Assembly: GCA_030020825.1 (NCBI GenBank)
Contig: CP125213.1
Coordinates: 310,001-374,000, forward strand
DNA: 64,000 nt
Reading direction: 5' to 3'
From: Candidatus Blochmannia vicinus
Lineage (GTDB): Bacteria; Pseudomonadota; Gammaproteobacteria; Enterobacterales; Enterobacteriaceae
In this document: piece by piece, positions 53,210 through 63,769 of the stretch
Layout: every line of letters starts with the position of its first letter
Numbering within the stretch: the first letter of the stretch is position 1
Notes under the pieces: model-generated
Told to the model about the DNA's origin: nothing
What the model saw: the letters and a program-made list of their open reading frames with translations, nothing else
The model's database searches: none
Made by a program: the position numbers and the translations under genes

Positions 53210-53761
53210 AATATACCTCTATACATATCACCTAAATTTTACAGCATACGGATATAACCCCTCATTTTAATAAATTTAATATAAATTAATATAATAATTA
53301 ATTCTATTTCATATTGCTAAATCACATTTCAATATTTTCCATTGTATATGCTGTAAATACATCATTTTTACAATTTGATTTAACAAAACCATAACTACAA
53401 ACAATCTAAAAATAGCAAAAATTACTATAATCCTAATAAAATATACGCGCAACCAAATCAAATATTAATACAGATATATACTTAATTAATCTTATAAATT
53501 ATAAACAATCCAAACGTCATAGATTTTATATTCACCATACCATAAGATATGTATGACATGGTGAATCATTATTTTCTATAAAAACTTATACCCACACTTG
53601 TAATTATTTTTAATCCATCTAAAAATATGTATTAAAGATCCATCAATGTTAATACAACTATTATTTTAACTATAAAATATAATCAGAATCTAGCTTTAAC
53701 CAATTTATTTATATTAAGTTAAAATTTAATCATTAAATAATATTACTAAAATAATATCCTT
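53210..53761. other. Spacer between rpmA and obgE
   Basis: 552 bases with no supportable gene. E. coli has yhbE here, and no EamA-like membrane peptide can be read. One interrupted hairpin is at 53530-53566. The rest is A+T-rich DNA, presumably decayed yhbE. Confidence 0.6.
53530..53566 (-). terminator. Hairpin downstream of rpmA
   Basis: ATTCACCAT / ATGGTGAAT (9 bp) continues after a 2x2 mismatch into CATA / TATG, with a seven-base loop. It lies 195 bases after the rpmA stop. Candidate terminator of rplU-rpmA or of the lost yhbE. Confidence 0.4.
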
Positions 53762-54022
53762 TTATCCATTAGCAATAATACTAATAAACTTACGACGAGA
53801 TACTCCTTTTTTTTCAAATAAAACTTTCCCAGCTTTTAAAGCAAAAAGAGTATAATCTCTTCCACAGCCTACGTATTTTCCTGGATGAAACGTGTTACCA
53901 CGTTGACGCACAATAATAGTACCTGAAGATACAAATTCTCCCCCAAAACATTTAATTCCTAAACTCTTACTATGTGAATCTCGCCCATTACGAGTAGAAC
54001 CTCCGGCTTTTTTATGTGCCAT
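53762..54022 (-). CDS. rpmA: 50S ribosomal protein L27
   Basis: Protein near the peptidyl-transferase centre. The 86-residue product (E. coli 85) begins [16 protein letters not shown] as usual. No removable N-terminal extension of the Firmicutes type is present. The ATG has AAGGA six bases upstream and lies inside the 3' end of rplU (11-base overlap), so the two are probably translationally coupled. Confidence 0.97.
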   Translation of the reverse strand: MAHKKAGGSTRNGRDSHSKSLGIKCFGGEFVSSGTIIVRQRGNTFHPGKYVGCGRDYTLFALKAGKVLFEKKGVSRRKFISIIANG

Positions 54023-54365
54023 TTTTATTCCTTATGTCTTTATTTTTTAGATTATAACTGTTTATGCTTGTTATTTTTATTTTTGTGAAACACTGACGAT
54101 GGCCTTGAAATTTACGAAAATGCTTACGCCGGCGAAATTTAATAATTTCTATCTTTCGATCGATATTTTGCTCTACAATTTCCGCTATAATTTTTCCCTC
54201 TTTTACAAAAGGATACCCTATTTGAACACGATCATTACGTTTAATAAGCAATATTTGATTAAATTCAACTTGATTACCAACATTAATACCAATCTTTTCT
54301 ACATTAATTATTTGACCTTCAGTAACACAATACTGTTTACTACCAATTTGAAAAACTGCATACAT
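54012..54365 (-). CDS. rplU: 50S ribosomal protein L21
   Basis: Binds 23S rRNA domain II near L20. The core matches E. coli L21 from [11 protein letters not shown] to [16 protein letters not shown] and KIT. The product is 117 residues against 103; about 14 extra residues at the C-terminus arise because the stop codon is displaced into the start of rpmA. Divergent from ispB as in E. coli. Confidence 0.95.
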   Translation of the reverse strand: MYAVFQIGSKQYCVTEGQIINVEKIGINVGNQVEFNQILLIKRNDRVQIGYPFVKEGKIIAEIVEQNIDRKIEIIKFRRRKHFRKFQGHRQCFTKIKITSINSYNLKNKDIRNKNGT

Positions 54366-54451
54366 AAATAATGATCCATCTCTTGTTTATAATCTGATAT
54401 TATTTCTATGTATGTTCTTATACATTAAAAAAGAATGTTTCTCAACCATAA

Positions 54452-54497
54452 TAGTAAATTATTATTATTAGCAATTATAATAATAATAGAATTACTA
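54452..54497. repeat. Interrupted inverted repeat between rplU and ispB
   Basis: TAGTAA / TTACTA outside and TATTATTATTA / TAATAATAATA inside form a 6 + 11 bp stem with a small internal loop. It lies between the divergent rplU and ispB, where no terminator is needed. Possibly a shared control region or a simple ATT-repeat effect. Confidence 0.4.
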
Positions 54498-54588
54498 CAT
54501 GTATTCCTTATGGAATAGCTATATATAATATAAATTATTACATATATGCATATGTATTACTTAACATTTAATAGTTATAATAATATCA

Positions 54589-55560
54589 ATGAATATTACT
54601 CAAATTGCCAAATTAACTGAACAAGATATGATAGATGTAAATGCAGAAATTCGCGTACGATTAGCATCTGAAATTACTTTAATCAACGAACTTGTTCAAT
54701 ATATTATTAATAGTGGAGGAAAACGAATTCGACCAATGATTACCTTGTTAACTGCAAGGGCATTACACTATAAAAAAAAACAACACGTCATTATTGCTAC
54801 ATTAATAGAGTTTATTCATACTGCTACTTTATTACATGATGATGTAGTAGATAAATCACATATGAGACGCGGTAAAACAACTACTAATGTGATGTTTGGA
54901 AATGCTGCTAGCGTGTTAGTAGGTGATTTTATATATACACGAGCCTTTCAAATGATGACAGAATTAGAATCCTTACGGATATTATCATTGATGGCAGACG
55001 CTGTTAATATAATTGCAAAAGGAGAAATATTACAATTAACAAATTGTAATGATCCAACTATTACTATAGATAGTTATATGAAAATTATTTATAGCAAAAC
55101 TGCTCGTTTATTTGAAGTAGCATCTCAAGCATCTGCCATTTTAGCTAATGCTGATACTTATCAAGAAAAAGCATTGCGTAATTACGGACGATATGTAGGC
55201 ACTGCTTTTCAATTAATTGATGATCTATTAGATTATTCTGCTTCAGAAACAATATCTGGAAAAAATATTGGAAATGATTTAAATGAAGGAAAGCCTACTC
55301 TTCCTCTCCTACATGCTATCCATCATAGTACCCCAAAGCAAGCATCATTTATATGTCAGGCTATCAAACAAGGTAATCATCGTCATTTATTAGGTATAAT
55401 TCTAGATACAATGCGTCAATATGGATCATTAGAATACACTCGAAAACGTGCTGAAACAGAAATTAATAAAGCTATTTCTTGTCTTAATATTTTACCTATT
55501 TCTCCTTACCGAAAAGCACTAGCAAGCTTAGCTACTTATATAATTCAAAGAATTCATTAG
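54589..55560 (+). CDS. ispB: Octaprenyl diphosphate synthase
   Basis: Builds the side chain of ubiquinone from farnesyl and isopentenyl diphosphate. The 323-residue all-helical synthase equals the E. coli length, with the first aspartate-rich motif DDVVD near 84-88 and the second DDLLD near 211-215. GGKRIRP near 45 binds isopentenyl diphosphate. Retention with ispH shows that isoprenoid and quinone supply is endogenous. A 7-bp hairpin (55562-55580) follows the stop. The next gene, ppa, is not its E. coli neighbour. Confidence 0.96.
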   Translation: MNITQIAKLTEQDMIDVNAEIRVRLASEITLINELVQYIINSGGKRIRPMITLLTARALHYKKKQHVIIATLIEFIHTATLLHDDVVDKSHMRRGKTTTNVMFGNAASVLVGDFIYTRAFQMMTELESLRILSLMADAVNIIAKGEILQLTNCNDPTITIDSYMKIIYSKTARLFEVASQASAILANADTYQEKALRNYGRYVGTAFQLIDDLLDYSASETISGKNIGNDLNEGKPTLPLLHAIHHSTPKQASFICQAIKQGNHRHLLGIILDTMRQYGSLEYTRKRAETEINKAISCLNILPISPYRKALASLATYIIQRIH

Positions 55561-55561
55561 T

Positions 55562-55580
55562 TATTATTTTTAGAATAATA
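55562..55580 (+). terminator. Short hairpin after ispB
   Basis: TATTATT / AATAATA with a five-base loop directly after the ispB stop codon. Weak terminator candidate. Confidence 0.3.
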
Positions 55581-55803
55581 CATGTAATTAATACTTGAGA
55601 GTGAGATATATAAAATATTAAATTGTAATTATTCTCTAAAAGAGATATAGAATACTGTTTGTCAACGACATATAAATATAATATCATAATTATGAAAAGT
55701 AAAATAATATAATGTTTATGAACATGTTAAAAAATAAAATATAAATAACATATATATTGTTATTTACTAAAAATTAATCTTATGAAGATATAAGGTAACA
55801 TAC

Positions 55804-56337
55804 ATGCATTTAAACCAAGTTCCGGCTGGAAAAAATATTCCAGAAGATATATACGTTATTATTGAAATTCCAATGAACTCCGATCCAATTAAATATGAGA
55901 TTGATAAAAAAACAGGAACAATATTTGTCGATCGTTTTTTGTTAACACCTATGTTTTACCCTTGTAACTATGGTTATATCAATCAAACTTTGTCATTGGA
56001 TGGTGATCCAATAGATGTGTTGGTTCCTACTCCATATCCCTTGCAATCGGGTTGCGTAATATTTTGTCGCCCTATAGGTATGCTCAATATGATAGACGAA
56101 TCTGGTAAAGACACTAAAATAATTGCGGTGCCTCATAATAAAATATCAGAACAATATTCATTAATACAAGATATAAATGATTTTCCAAATTTACTACGTA
56201 ATCAAATAAATCATTTTTTCAAAAATTACAAAGATTTAGACTCTGGAAAATGGGTTAAAATAAAAAGCTGGGAAGACAGAAACGCTGCTAAAACAGAAAT
56301 TTTAAAGGCTTTTGAACGTTTTAAAAAGATCACATAA
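55804..56337 (+). CDS. ppa: Inorganic pyrophosphatase
   Basis: Hydrolyses pyrophosphate from biosynthetic reactions; family I, Mg-dependent. The 177-residue product (E. coli 176) has the [15 protein letters not shown] segment near 22-36, the metal signature DGDPIDVL near 66-73 and K-W near the C-terminus. The ATG is preceded by an AAGGTAACAT stretch. It is divergent from and followed by the convergent tamB, as in E. coli where ppa lies near the tam genes. Confidence 0.97.
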   Translation: MHLNQVPAGKNIPEDIYVIIEIPMNSDPIKYEIDKKTGTIFVDRFLLTPMFYPCNYGYINQTLSLDGDPIDVLVPTPYPLQSGCVIFCRPIGMLNMIDESGKDTKIIAVPHNKISEQYSLIQDINDFPNLLRNQINHFFKNYKDLDSGKWVKIKSWEDRNAAKTEILKAFERFKKIT

Positions 56338-56407
56338 TTTTTAAATTTTTATATTTTACATACAATCTTTAATTAAATGTTGACGATACATAGGTTAATA
56401 GTATTAA

Positions 56408-59400
56408 TTAAAAGTCAAATTTATATAATAAATCGAGCGCTTGATTACTTCCAGATGTAGCTTCTAAATACAATTGTGAACATAAACAATAACGTACAGT
56501 TATTGTCGTTAATAAATCAAAAATACTTATTCCGTATTTAATTTGTAAACCAGGAGCTATATATCCACTTATTGCAACTAATGGCTTGGTGGTTCCGATG
56601 ATATCTTGAGTACTTAATGCCAAATCTTGCACACCGAATATTTTTCCTATTTTGCTAATAAACTGTTCACTATTTTTAACGCTTGCTCCAATTAAAAAAG
56701 ATGTTATTATACTTGCATCCGTATTAAAAAATATAAAATTTCTATTATCACTTAATAAATAAGATACTATTTCTTGTGGGGAACACAATGAAGCAGTAGA
56801 AAAAACTTCTAGTTTTGGTTGATCAAAAACACCAGTAATTCGTATACCAACTATGTTTCTATTTCTAATATTGGATGGATTACAAATTGCTTCAATATCA
56901 AGATATGGTTGATTTATTGATCCAGAAAATAGTAAATGTCCCTTTTTTATTATCAAATTTTGCCCATATACTTGAAAAGTACCAGAAAGCATATCAATAT
57001 GCCCTGTTAAAAGCAAATTACTTCTATTATATCCAATTTCTAAATTACCCCTCAATTTCGTGCGTAAACCTAATCCATTGAAATTGACATCATTACCGAG
57101 AGACACAGTAACGTTAGAATAAATAGAAATATATAAATTTTTAGAATTATCTAAAATAGGTTCAAGATTATCATCTAATAAAATTTCTTCTGAAGATGCT
57201 CTAACTATATTTTTCGAACGTTCTTTAACTTCAATATGAGCCCAAGGGATTTCTATATTGCCTCTAAAATGAATTTTTTCTGCAGTCATCATACAAGTAA
57301 TATTAGGAGACATTTTCATTTTTATTTTTGGAGATATACAAAAACTAATTTGGTTTCCCCATATTTTGAAAAATGCACGCATATTACGAATAGAATCAAA
57401 ATTAACAATATTGCCACTTAAATTTAACTTGCTGTCGTTATCCGTCTGCATTGTTCCATCTAATATGGCATAATCTCCAAAAAATCTTATAAACAGTTGA
57501 GCATTTCTTACAAAAAAAGGTGTATCAGACTTATTAATATTAAAATTTTGTAGTTGAGCAGAACCATAAATTTTTAGGTGATGCGCATATCCATAAAAAT
57601 GAATGTTTAAATTTAATAATCCATTTATAGGTTCTCTCAATGCGATCAATGAACGACAAAAAGGCAATAACGAGGTATTTTTAATCTGTATATTTCCTGT
57701 TATTTTAGATGTATGATGTAATTCAGTTATTTTAAATGATCCATAATTTTGATCACAATTACCAATATTTATAGACCATTCACAATATAAAGTGGTTTGC
57801 ATTAATACAAATTTTACAGTAACTTTATTTATTTTAATTGCATCTATTTCTCTATCTTTGATAGAAGATTTGACATTACATTGTTTTCCTGAAAATAAAA
57901 TTGTACCCTTAGGTAATAGTTTTCCTGCTATCCAATAACAATTTGAGCAATATATACGAACAGTATGTATATTTATTAATTCCGGCAATAATATTTTTAA
58001 AGAAATTATGTTAAAACTTTTAAGTAAACCATCTACTTTATTTAAAATATTTGCCTTTAAAACATTAGAAATAGGAATTGTATAATTAATAATTTCCCAA
58101 TAATGGGCATCGCAAATCATTTTTCGTGTCAAATAGTGATAAGTAAGAACAATATCTTGCATTAATTTCCATGTTCCTGTTGGAGTCATAATGCAAGTTT
58201 TACTAACTCTGCTATGCCAAGTTTTATTAAAAAGATCCAGATTACCACACAGTTTTATTTCTCCAGACAATATGTCGTCACAAACTATTAAATTTAAATA
58301 ATGTTGTTTAATATTGCCTTGTCCCTTCGTTATTATTTGACGTAACGACAAAAATCCACACTGTATTTTATCTGCTTGTAAAAAAATTTTACTTTGCGTA
58401 ATACCATCACGGTAAATATCACTATTTATTACTATTTTATTAATATTAATATTTTTATCTTCCCAATTCAAAGAAGATATATCAATATTTGACAATAATC
58501 TAAGATATCTAATAGGTCCATATAATTTAAATTTTCCATATACACTACCACTTAATCCAGGCGCTATTACTTTGCAATCTGGTGCTACAAGCGTAGCATT
58601 TAAAACAGAATCTTTTTTTAAGTCTCCTTGTATTTCTAATGCATTAGTTCCCCATTTTATTAATAATTCCGGGATTTTCCATTCACCGAATGAGTTACTG
58701 TATAATGCGCCTGTACATGAGATATTATTATTCTCTACACTTCCATTAAGATTTAAATCAAACACTCTAATATCCCAAGAATTAGAATATAAATGTCCTT
58801 GAGTAGCGATATTACCCGATAATTTAATCGGATTTTTAAACCACTTTTGAAAAAAACTAACTTTATTCAACAAAAATACACTGTTCCAACTAATCATATT
58901 AGTCCAATTAATAACTCCTTGCATATTAAGATATCCATCTGACATGGTTGCTCTTAATTTAGAAACGGTACAGCTATTAGTATCCCCTTGAGCATTCATG
59001 ATTACATGAGCTGGTGAAAATTTGATACTACTTAATTGTAATGTTACTCTAATATAATAATTTCGTATTTCACCGTTTAAACATAAATTAATATCTTCTA
59101 TTAAATAATCATCCCTTCCTAAAAAAGAAAGCGGTATTTTTTTTCCAACTATAGATATGCCTATAGGTATACCAAATTGCATCATATTAATTTTTAATAA
59201 TACATTTACTGTAGAAACAGTACTTAAAAAATCACAACGAAGACATATGTCATTGTATAATTCTCCAGTGAGAATTAATTTTATTTTACTTATACTCTGA
59301 TTTTTTGTTTTCTCAGGATAGTTATTGATGCTGGCAACATCATACACAGTATAATCGGCTGTAATATTTATTGGATAATATTCCCTAAATATTACATTTC

Positions 59401-60247
59401 CTATCGCATTAAAATAACCACATGGTAACTTAATATGTAATTTTAAACTTGCAGTCTGATCATTTAAATATGTCCGAAAATAAAAATGATTAATAGTATA
59501 ATAATTACGATAATTATCGAAAATATAAACATCCTCTCCTTCTAAATCTTTTAAAATTAAATTCACAGGGATCTTAAAAGAAGATAATGCCACTAATACT
59601 TTACTAGACAATGATTTAAGTAAACACTTTATATTCCATTGGTTATTATATTTATACATGTCTATAATATTAGTTTTTACATTTGACATATTTACATTAG
59701 AAACATTTAAAACTGCTCCTTTAATACATACCGGTAATACTGTTAATAAATTATCTTGAAATGTTAATCCAGTATCTAATTTTTTTAATTTAAATATAAT
59801 ATTATTTGAAATAATATGAGTATTGTGCAATACCATTTTTTTTAGTATTACAGGAAACGGAAAAGAAAAAATATTTTTTATATTTATTTTTTTATATCTC
59901 TTACTTTCTTGATTTTTCGTATCTTCTATTTTTATTTTTATAAACACATTTTTCAAAAAAAGATGATCAATATATATCTGTTTATTCCATATGTATTTTA
60001 GATTTAATAAAATATTACATTGATCAACATCAATTATACCTATCGGCGTTTTATAGACTATATTAGTTATATTAAAATTACCCCAAGTACCGGAAACAGA
60101 ATCAAATGTTAACCCGGGGATACAATAGGCAATTCCTGTAAGAGTTATATATGTTCCAGTATTAGTACCTAACAAAAACATAAAAACTCCACATAGTATT
60201 GATATCCATAATAAGAAAATCAAATAGATTTTCTTTATAAAAATCAT
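56408..60247 (-). CDS. tamB: Translocation and assembly module subunit TamB
   Basis: Large inner-membrane-anchored periplasmic protein thought to bridge the envelope and act in outer-membrane protein assembly or phospholipid transport with TamA. The 1279-residue product (E. coli 1259) has an N-terminal membrane anchor at about 5-27, a long beta-rich groove-forming middle, and the conserved C-terminal TamB domain (about 950-1279) ending in LDLLYKFDF. Its ATG overlaps the tamA TGA (ATGA), so expression is coupled to tamA. Full length and uninterrupted even though tamA is frameshifted. Confidence 0.93.
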   Translation of the reverse strand: MIFIKKIYLIFLLWISILCGVFMFLLGTNTGTYITLTGIAYCIPGLTFDSVSGTWGNFNITNIVYKTPIGIIDVDQCNILLNLKYIWNKQIYIDHLFLKNVFIKIKIEDTKNQESKRYKKINIKNIFSFPFPVILKKMVLHNTHIISNNIIFKLKKLDTGLTFQDNLLTVLPVCIKGAVLNVSNVNMSNVKTNIIDMYKYNNQWNIKCLLKSLSSKVLVALSSFKIPVNLILKDLEGEDVYIFDNYRNYYTINHFYFRTYLNDQTASLKLHIKLPCGYFNAIGNVIFREYYPINITADYTVYDVASINNYPEKTKNQSISKIKLILTGELYNDICLRCDFLSTVSTVNVLLKINMMQFGIPIGISIVGKKIPLSFLGRDDYLIEDINLCLNGEIRNYYIRVTLQLSSIKFSPAHVIMNAQGDTNSCTVSKLRATMSDGYLNMQGVINWTNMISWNSVFLLNKVSFFQKWFKNPIKLSGNIATQGHLYSNSWDIRVFDLNLNGSVENNNISCTGALYSNSFGEWKIPELLIKWGTNALEIQGDLKKDSVLNATLVAPDCKVIAPGLSGSVYGKFKLYGPIRYLRLLSNIDISSLNWEDKNININKIVINSDIYRDGITQSKIFLQADKIQCGFLSLRQIITKGQGNIKQHYLNLIVCDDILSGEIKLCGNLDLFNKTWHSRVSKTCIMTPTGTWKLMQDIVLTYHYLTRKMICDAHYWEIINYTIPISNVLKANILNKVDGLLKSFNIISLKILLPELINIHTVRIYCSNCYWIAGKLLPKGTILFSGKQCNVKSSIKDREIDAIKINKVTVKFVLMQTTLYCEWSINIGNCDQNYGSFKITELHHTSKITGNIQIKNTSLLPFCRSLIALREPINGLLNLNIHFYGYAHHLKIYGSAQLQNFNINKSDTPFFVRNAQLFIRFFGDYAILDGTMQTDNDSKLNLSGNIVNFDSIRNMRAFFKIWGNQISFCISPKIKMKMSPNITCMMTAEKIHFRGNIEIPWAHIEVKERSKNIVRASSEEILLDDNLEPILDNSKNLYISIYSNVTVSLGNDVNFNGLGLRTKLRGNLEIGYNRSNLLLTGHIDMLSGTFQVYGQNLIIKKGHLLFSGSINQPYLDIEAICNPSNIRNRNIVGIRITGVFDQPKLEVFSTASLCSPQEIVSYLLSDNRNFIFFNTDASIITSFLIGASVKNSEQFISKIGKIFGVQDLALSTQDIIGTTKPLVAISGYIAPGLQIKYGISIFDLLTTITVRYCLCSQLYLEATSGSNQALDLLYKFDF

Positions 60248-61224
60248 AAATCTGGTCCTAAATTAACATATAAGTATAAAAACTGATGATTTATTTTCCC
60301 TCTATGTATTAACGGAGTTGCTAAATCTAATTTTATAAGACCTACCGGAAATTGCCAGCGCACTCCAATACCCATACCAGATCTGAAATTATTCCATTTA
60401 ATATTATTACTAATCTCTCCTATGTCCATAAAAATAACTCCCCACCATTTACTAATCATATTATATTGATATTCAAATGCAGTAGTGATTAATTTAGTAG
60501 CAACTCTTGTATAACATTCAGAGTTCTCATAAGTATCTAAATATTTATATCCACGAATGCCACTATCTGTACTAGAAAAGAAACGTAACATTGAATTAAT
60601 AAATGAGAAATTATTAGTATTTATCCAGCTTAAATTCCCACGAACTAAAACCCGATGTTTTTTTAATAATGTTCGAATCCAAATATTTTGAGCCTGCACA
60701 GCAACAAAATTAATATCTGATTTCCAACAATTATTAGATATATTAATCGCATAACGCTGGCTATCCCCCCAATGCGGCATTACATCACCACGCTTGCGAA
60801 CACGATATATACTTATTCCTGGATAAATTAATATTATATTTTTAACAATATAATTGTTAATATAATGATTAAGATACCAATGTAGATTAATTGCGCGTTT
60901 CCACTTGTGGGAACAATCCCAATAACGAGCCATATTTATAGTTATAATGCTAGACCGAATATTATATATATCTTCATGTATTAACCCTCCCTGTAATAAA
61001 TAATATTGTTCTAATGGATCACGAAGAATTGGAATCTTATAACTTAAATCAATAACTTGCTCTGATGTAGACAAACTAAAATTATTTTCTAAACTGTGTC
61101 CATATGCATTAATCCATGGTTTTTTCCAAATTATTTTAGTGCGTGGACCTGTTTCCATACTATAACCAGATCCAGTTTCAAAACTATTTTTAGCACAAGG
61201 ATAAAAAAAAATATCTAATATTAA

Positions 61225-61235
61225 TTTTTTTTTTT
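61225..61235 (-). other. Eleven-base poly(A) tract in tamA
   Basis: Coding-strand run of eleven A (read as CAA AAA AAA AAA) in the POTRA3/barrel junction of tamA, in frame with the downstream barrel. It is the longest coding A run that I noticed in the window and a second potential slippage site in the same gene. Confidence 0.85.
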
Positions 61236-61805
61236 GCTGATAACGCGTATAATCTGAAGAGATCGATACTGATTCAAACCAATTAGTAGAAGAAAGTCGA
61301 CGATTTAATTCCATAACAGACGCTGCATTGTAATATTCTCCTGAATGTATATTAGATATGTTCTTTAAATAGTCTTCTTTAATTTGACTTCCATGAAATT
61401 TAATTTTCTCAAAAAAATAACGTTGTCCGCTATAAAAATTTATATTCCAAATACTCTGACAAAGTGAAGGTATAACAATAAGTTGACTGTTTTGAAACGC
61501 GGCATCAAAATATCCTTTAAATAAAGCTAAATTATAAAGTTTACTTTTTAATTGTTCATAATCACTATGTTTTAATCTTGTTCCGATAAAAGATTTCCCA
61601 TCTTTTATCATTTTCTGATAATCATGATCTTTGCTCCCATCTCCATGTATAACAATATTTACCTCAGTCACCATAATTGGAGATCCAGGTTCAATTTTAA
61701 TAACTAGTAGATCAGATTGTTTATTACAAGATTTAAATGAAGAAAAAATTAACGTTGGATCATAATAACCTAATGGACGCAAACCAGCTCTAACTGCACT
61801 ATCTA

Positions 61806-61814
61806 TTTTTTTTT
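61806..61814 (-). other. Nine-base poly(A) tract carrying the tamA frameshift
   Basis: Coding-strand run of nine A at which the tamA frame is lost by +1. Loss of one A, or gain of two, restores a continuous TamA reading frame. Confidence 0.85.
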
Positions 61815-62107
61815 AAATCTAAATCTACATATTTACAGTCAGTATTAACATCAGATAATTTCTTACGTACATTATAATTTAATTCACCATCTAACCCTTC
61901 TATTACTATGTTAATATCACTATTACATATCAACGGTATGAAAAAATAAACTATTAAATATGATCTTTCCATCATATATTTTTTAAGCTCCTTTAACATA
62001 CATTAAATCCTTGATTATATTTAATTTTTAAATGAAACAATAAAGCATTATACTAACAAATACAGTATGTTTGTGAAACACCTTTATGAAATACTTTGTT
62101 TTATTCC

Positions 62108-62132
62108 ATATCTATTAAGTATAAATAGATAT
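62108..62132. repeat. 9-bp hairpin upstream of tamA
   Basis: ATATCTATT / AATAGATAT with a seven-base loop, about 110 bases before the tamA coding start. No clear role. Confidence 0.3.
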
Positions 62133-62286
62133 ATTTATTCATTTTTATATAACATATGATTATATCTGATAATTAATAAATGAAACCCAGTATTCCATGC
62201 TTCTTAGCAAATCATTAATATTTTAGTAGCCACTCTCCCAAACAATATTAAAAATATAAAATTTAAATATTGACAGAAATCATATA

Positions 62287-62310
62287 TATCTATACCAATT
62301 TATATAGATA
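62287..62310 (-). terminator. 8-bp hairpin after cysQ
   Basis: TATCTATA / TATAGATA with an eight-base loop, 26 bases after the cysQ stop. Weak terminator candidate. Confidence 0.3.
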
Positions 62311-62335
62311 ATAAAATACAGACATACAATAAAAA

Positions 62336-63109
62336 TTAATATGATGAAACTTGAAAACCTGAGTTTAAAAAAGATTGATTTATATTTCTATAGTGCAAAG
62401 CATTTCCATCCCAATCATTAATTATAGCACCAGCTGATCTAGCTATAACATGTCCAGCAGCTGTATCCCAAATCTTAGTACAAGAAAACCTTGGATAAAA
62501 ATGTACACTACCTTCCGCTACTAAACAAAATTTAAACGATGAGCCAATATTAATAATTTTATAATTTTTAAATCTTTTCAAATAATTGCATAAATGATGT
62601 TGATCATAATCAACATCATTACGACTCATCACTATCATCGGATAACAAGATGTACGAACTGAAATACTTATACGCTCTCCTCTATAATTAATCTTCCATA
62701 CTTGCCCATTATCTGCCGCATACAGTATATTATATGCAGGAACATACACTACTCCCATAATAGGTTGACCATATTCTATGAATGCTATATTCACAGTAAA
62801 TGCGCCATTTCTCAATAAAAATTCTTTTGTTCCATCTAAAGGATCTATCAACCAAAAACAATTTCCGTCTCTGCATTCTTGCCATTTAGTAATATCCTCT
62901 TCAGATAGCACTGGAATTTCAGGTGTTAAATTTCGTAACGAATACATGATAATCTTATGAGAGAGTAAATCAGCATTAGTTACAGGAGATTGATCTAGCT
63001 TCTGGTATGAATCTAACTTTAAACTCCCATTGTAAATCTTCATGATTTCTGTTCCAGCAGCACGAGCAATATAACTTATTTTTTCAATCATTCCATTATG
63101 GAATATCAT
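62336..63109 (-). CDS. cysQ: 3'(2'),5'-bisphosphate nucleotidase CysQ
   Basis: Removes the 3'-phosphate from PAP, the toxic by-product of sulfate reduction and acyl-carrier-protein activation. The 257-residue product (E. coli 246) of the inositol-monophosphatase superfamily has LSEEDI near 68, DPLDGTKEF near 88 and WDTAAGH near 220, giving the metal ligands. The ATG at 63109 has AGGA eight bases upstream; a later ATG at 63091 aligns with the E. coli start but lacks a spaced ribosome-binding site. Confidence 0.94.
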   Translation of the reverse strand: MIFHNGMIEKISYIARAAGTEIMKIYNGSLKLDSYQKLDQSPVTNADLLSHKIIMYSLRNLTPEIPVLSEEDITKWQECRDGNCFWLIDPLDGTKEFLLRNGAFTVNIAFIEYGQPIMGVVYVPAYNILYAADNGQVWKINYRGERISISVRTSCYPMIVMSRNDVDYDQHHLCNYLKRFKNYKIINIGSSFKFCLVAEGSVHFYPRFSCTKIWDTAAGHVIARSAGAIINDWDGNALHYRNINQSFLNSGFQVSSY

Positions 63110-63242
63110 AATACATATCCTAATAACCTTTTATATACGTCATAACATAAATTAAAAAATATACCAATAATCTATATATAGAAAGAACTACATTTAGGTG
63201 TTAATAACTACACATACTATAATTTGTAATTTACATGAAAGA

Positions 63243-63710
63243 TCATTTGTTCTTTATAATTGGACTAATAATAACGTTTATTCTAGCAAAAATATCATTA
63301 TAAATATGTATATTTATGTTATACGTACCAGTAGTTCTCAATACATTGTGATTAGGTAATCTAATCTGAGATTTAAATACTTTAAAACCAGAAGCCGTTG
63401 TAATTTCATCAGCAATATCGCGAGAACCTATAGAACCAAATAATTTTCCTTTAACCCCTGCTTTAGCTCTAATAGTAATACTCTTTAATTTATTAATTGT
63501 TTCTGCACAAAGTTCAGCCTTAGTCTTCATTTCTATCGCTTTATTTTGCAACTCAAGCTGCTTTTCTTTAAATATTGTAATATTATTTTTTGTAGCTGGC
63601 ATTGCTTTATGTTTTGGTATTAAAAAATTACGAGCATAACCTGATTTCACAGTAATTTCTGATCCCATATTTCCAAGTTTATCAACGTTATTAATCAAAA
63701 TAATTTTCAT
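63243..63710 (-). CDS. rplI: 50S ribosomal protein L9
   Basis: Two-domain protein at the base of the L1 stalk. The ATG at 63710 gives 155 residues (E. coli 149) beginning MKIILINNVDKLG. The GYARNFLIP motif of the rRNA-binding N-terminal domain is at about 26-34, followed by the long connecting helix and a C-terminal domain with GKLFGSIGSRDIAD. An upstream GTG-type extension to 63743 does not match the family. It follows rpsR by 59 bases, as in the rpsF-priB-rpsR-rplI operon. Confidence 0.96.
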   Translation of the reverse strand: MKIILINNVDKLGNMGSEITVKSGYARNFLIPKHKAMPATKNNITIFKEKQLELQNKAIEMKTKAELCAETINKLKSITIRAKAGVKGKLFGSIGSRDIADEITTASGFKVFKSQIRLPNHNVLRTTGTYNINIHIYNDIFARINVIISPIIKNK

Positions 63711-63769
63711 TGTTATTCCAATGTTTTCTAATAACAAAATCACACTAATCTATATTCATCCTAAATTTA

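Larger units (their letters stand above)
60244..61999 (-). pseudogene. tamA: TamA, frameshifted at a poly(A) tract
   Basis: Outer-membrane Omp85-family barrel of the TAM complex. The gene is split into two frames. The first codes for a signal peptide and the start of POTRA1, ending KKNR-stop at 61799. The second carries POTRA1-3 and the barrel to the stop at 60244. The frames meet in a run of nine A (61806-61814); with eight A the reading is KKIDSAVRAGLRPLGYY, as in the family, and the whole protein is about 576-584 residues (E. coli 577). The rest looks intact, including NRRLSSTNWFESV, the IRGYKY motif and the terminal LGPDL. Probable start is the ATG at 61975. It may be rescued by slippage or be a recent pseudogene. 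Confidence 0.85.
62000..62335. other. Spacer between cysQ and tamA
   Basis: 336 bases without a gene. E. coli has msrA here; no remnant is readable. Two short hairpins are present: 62108-62132 (9-bp stem) and 62287-62310 (8-bp stem, 26 bases after cysQ). Confidence 0.6.
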
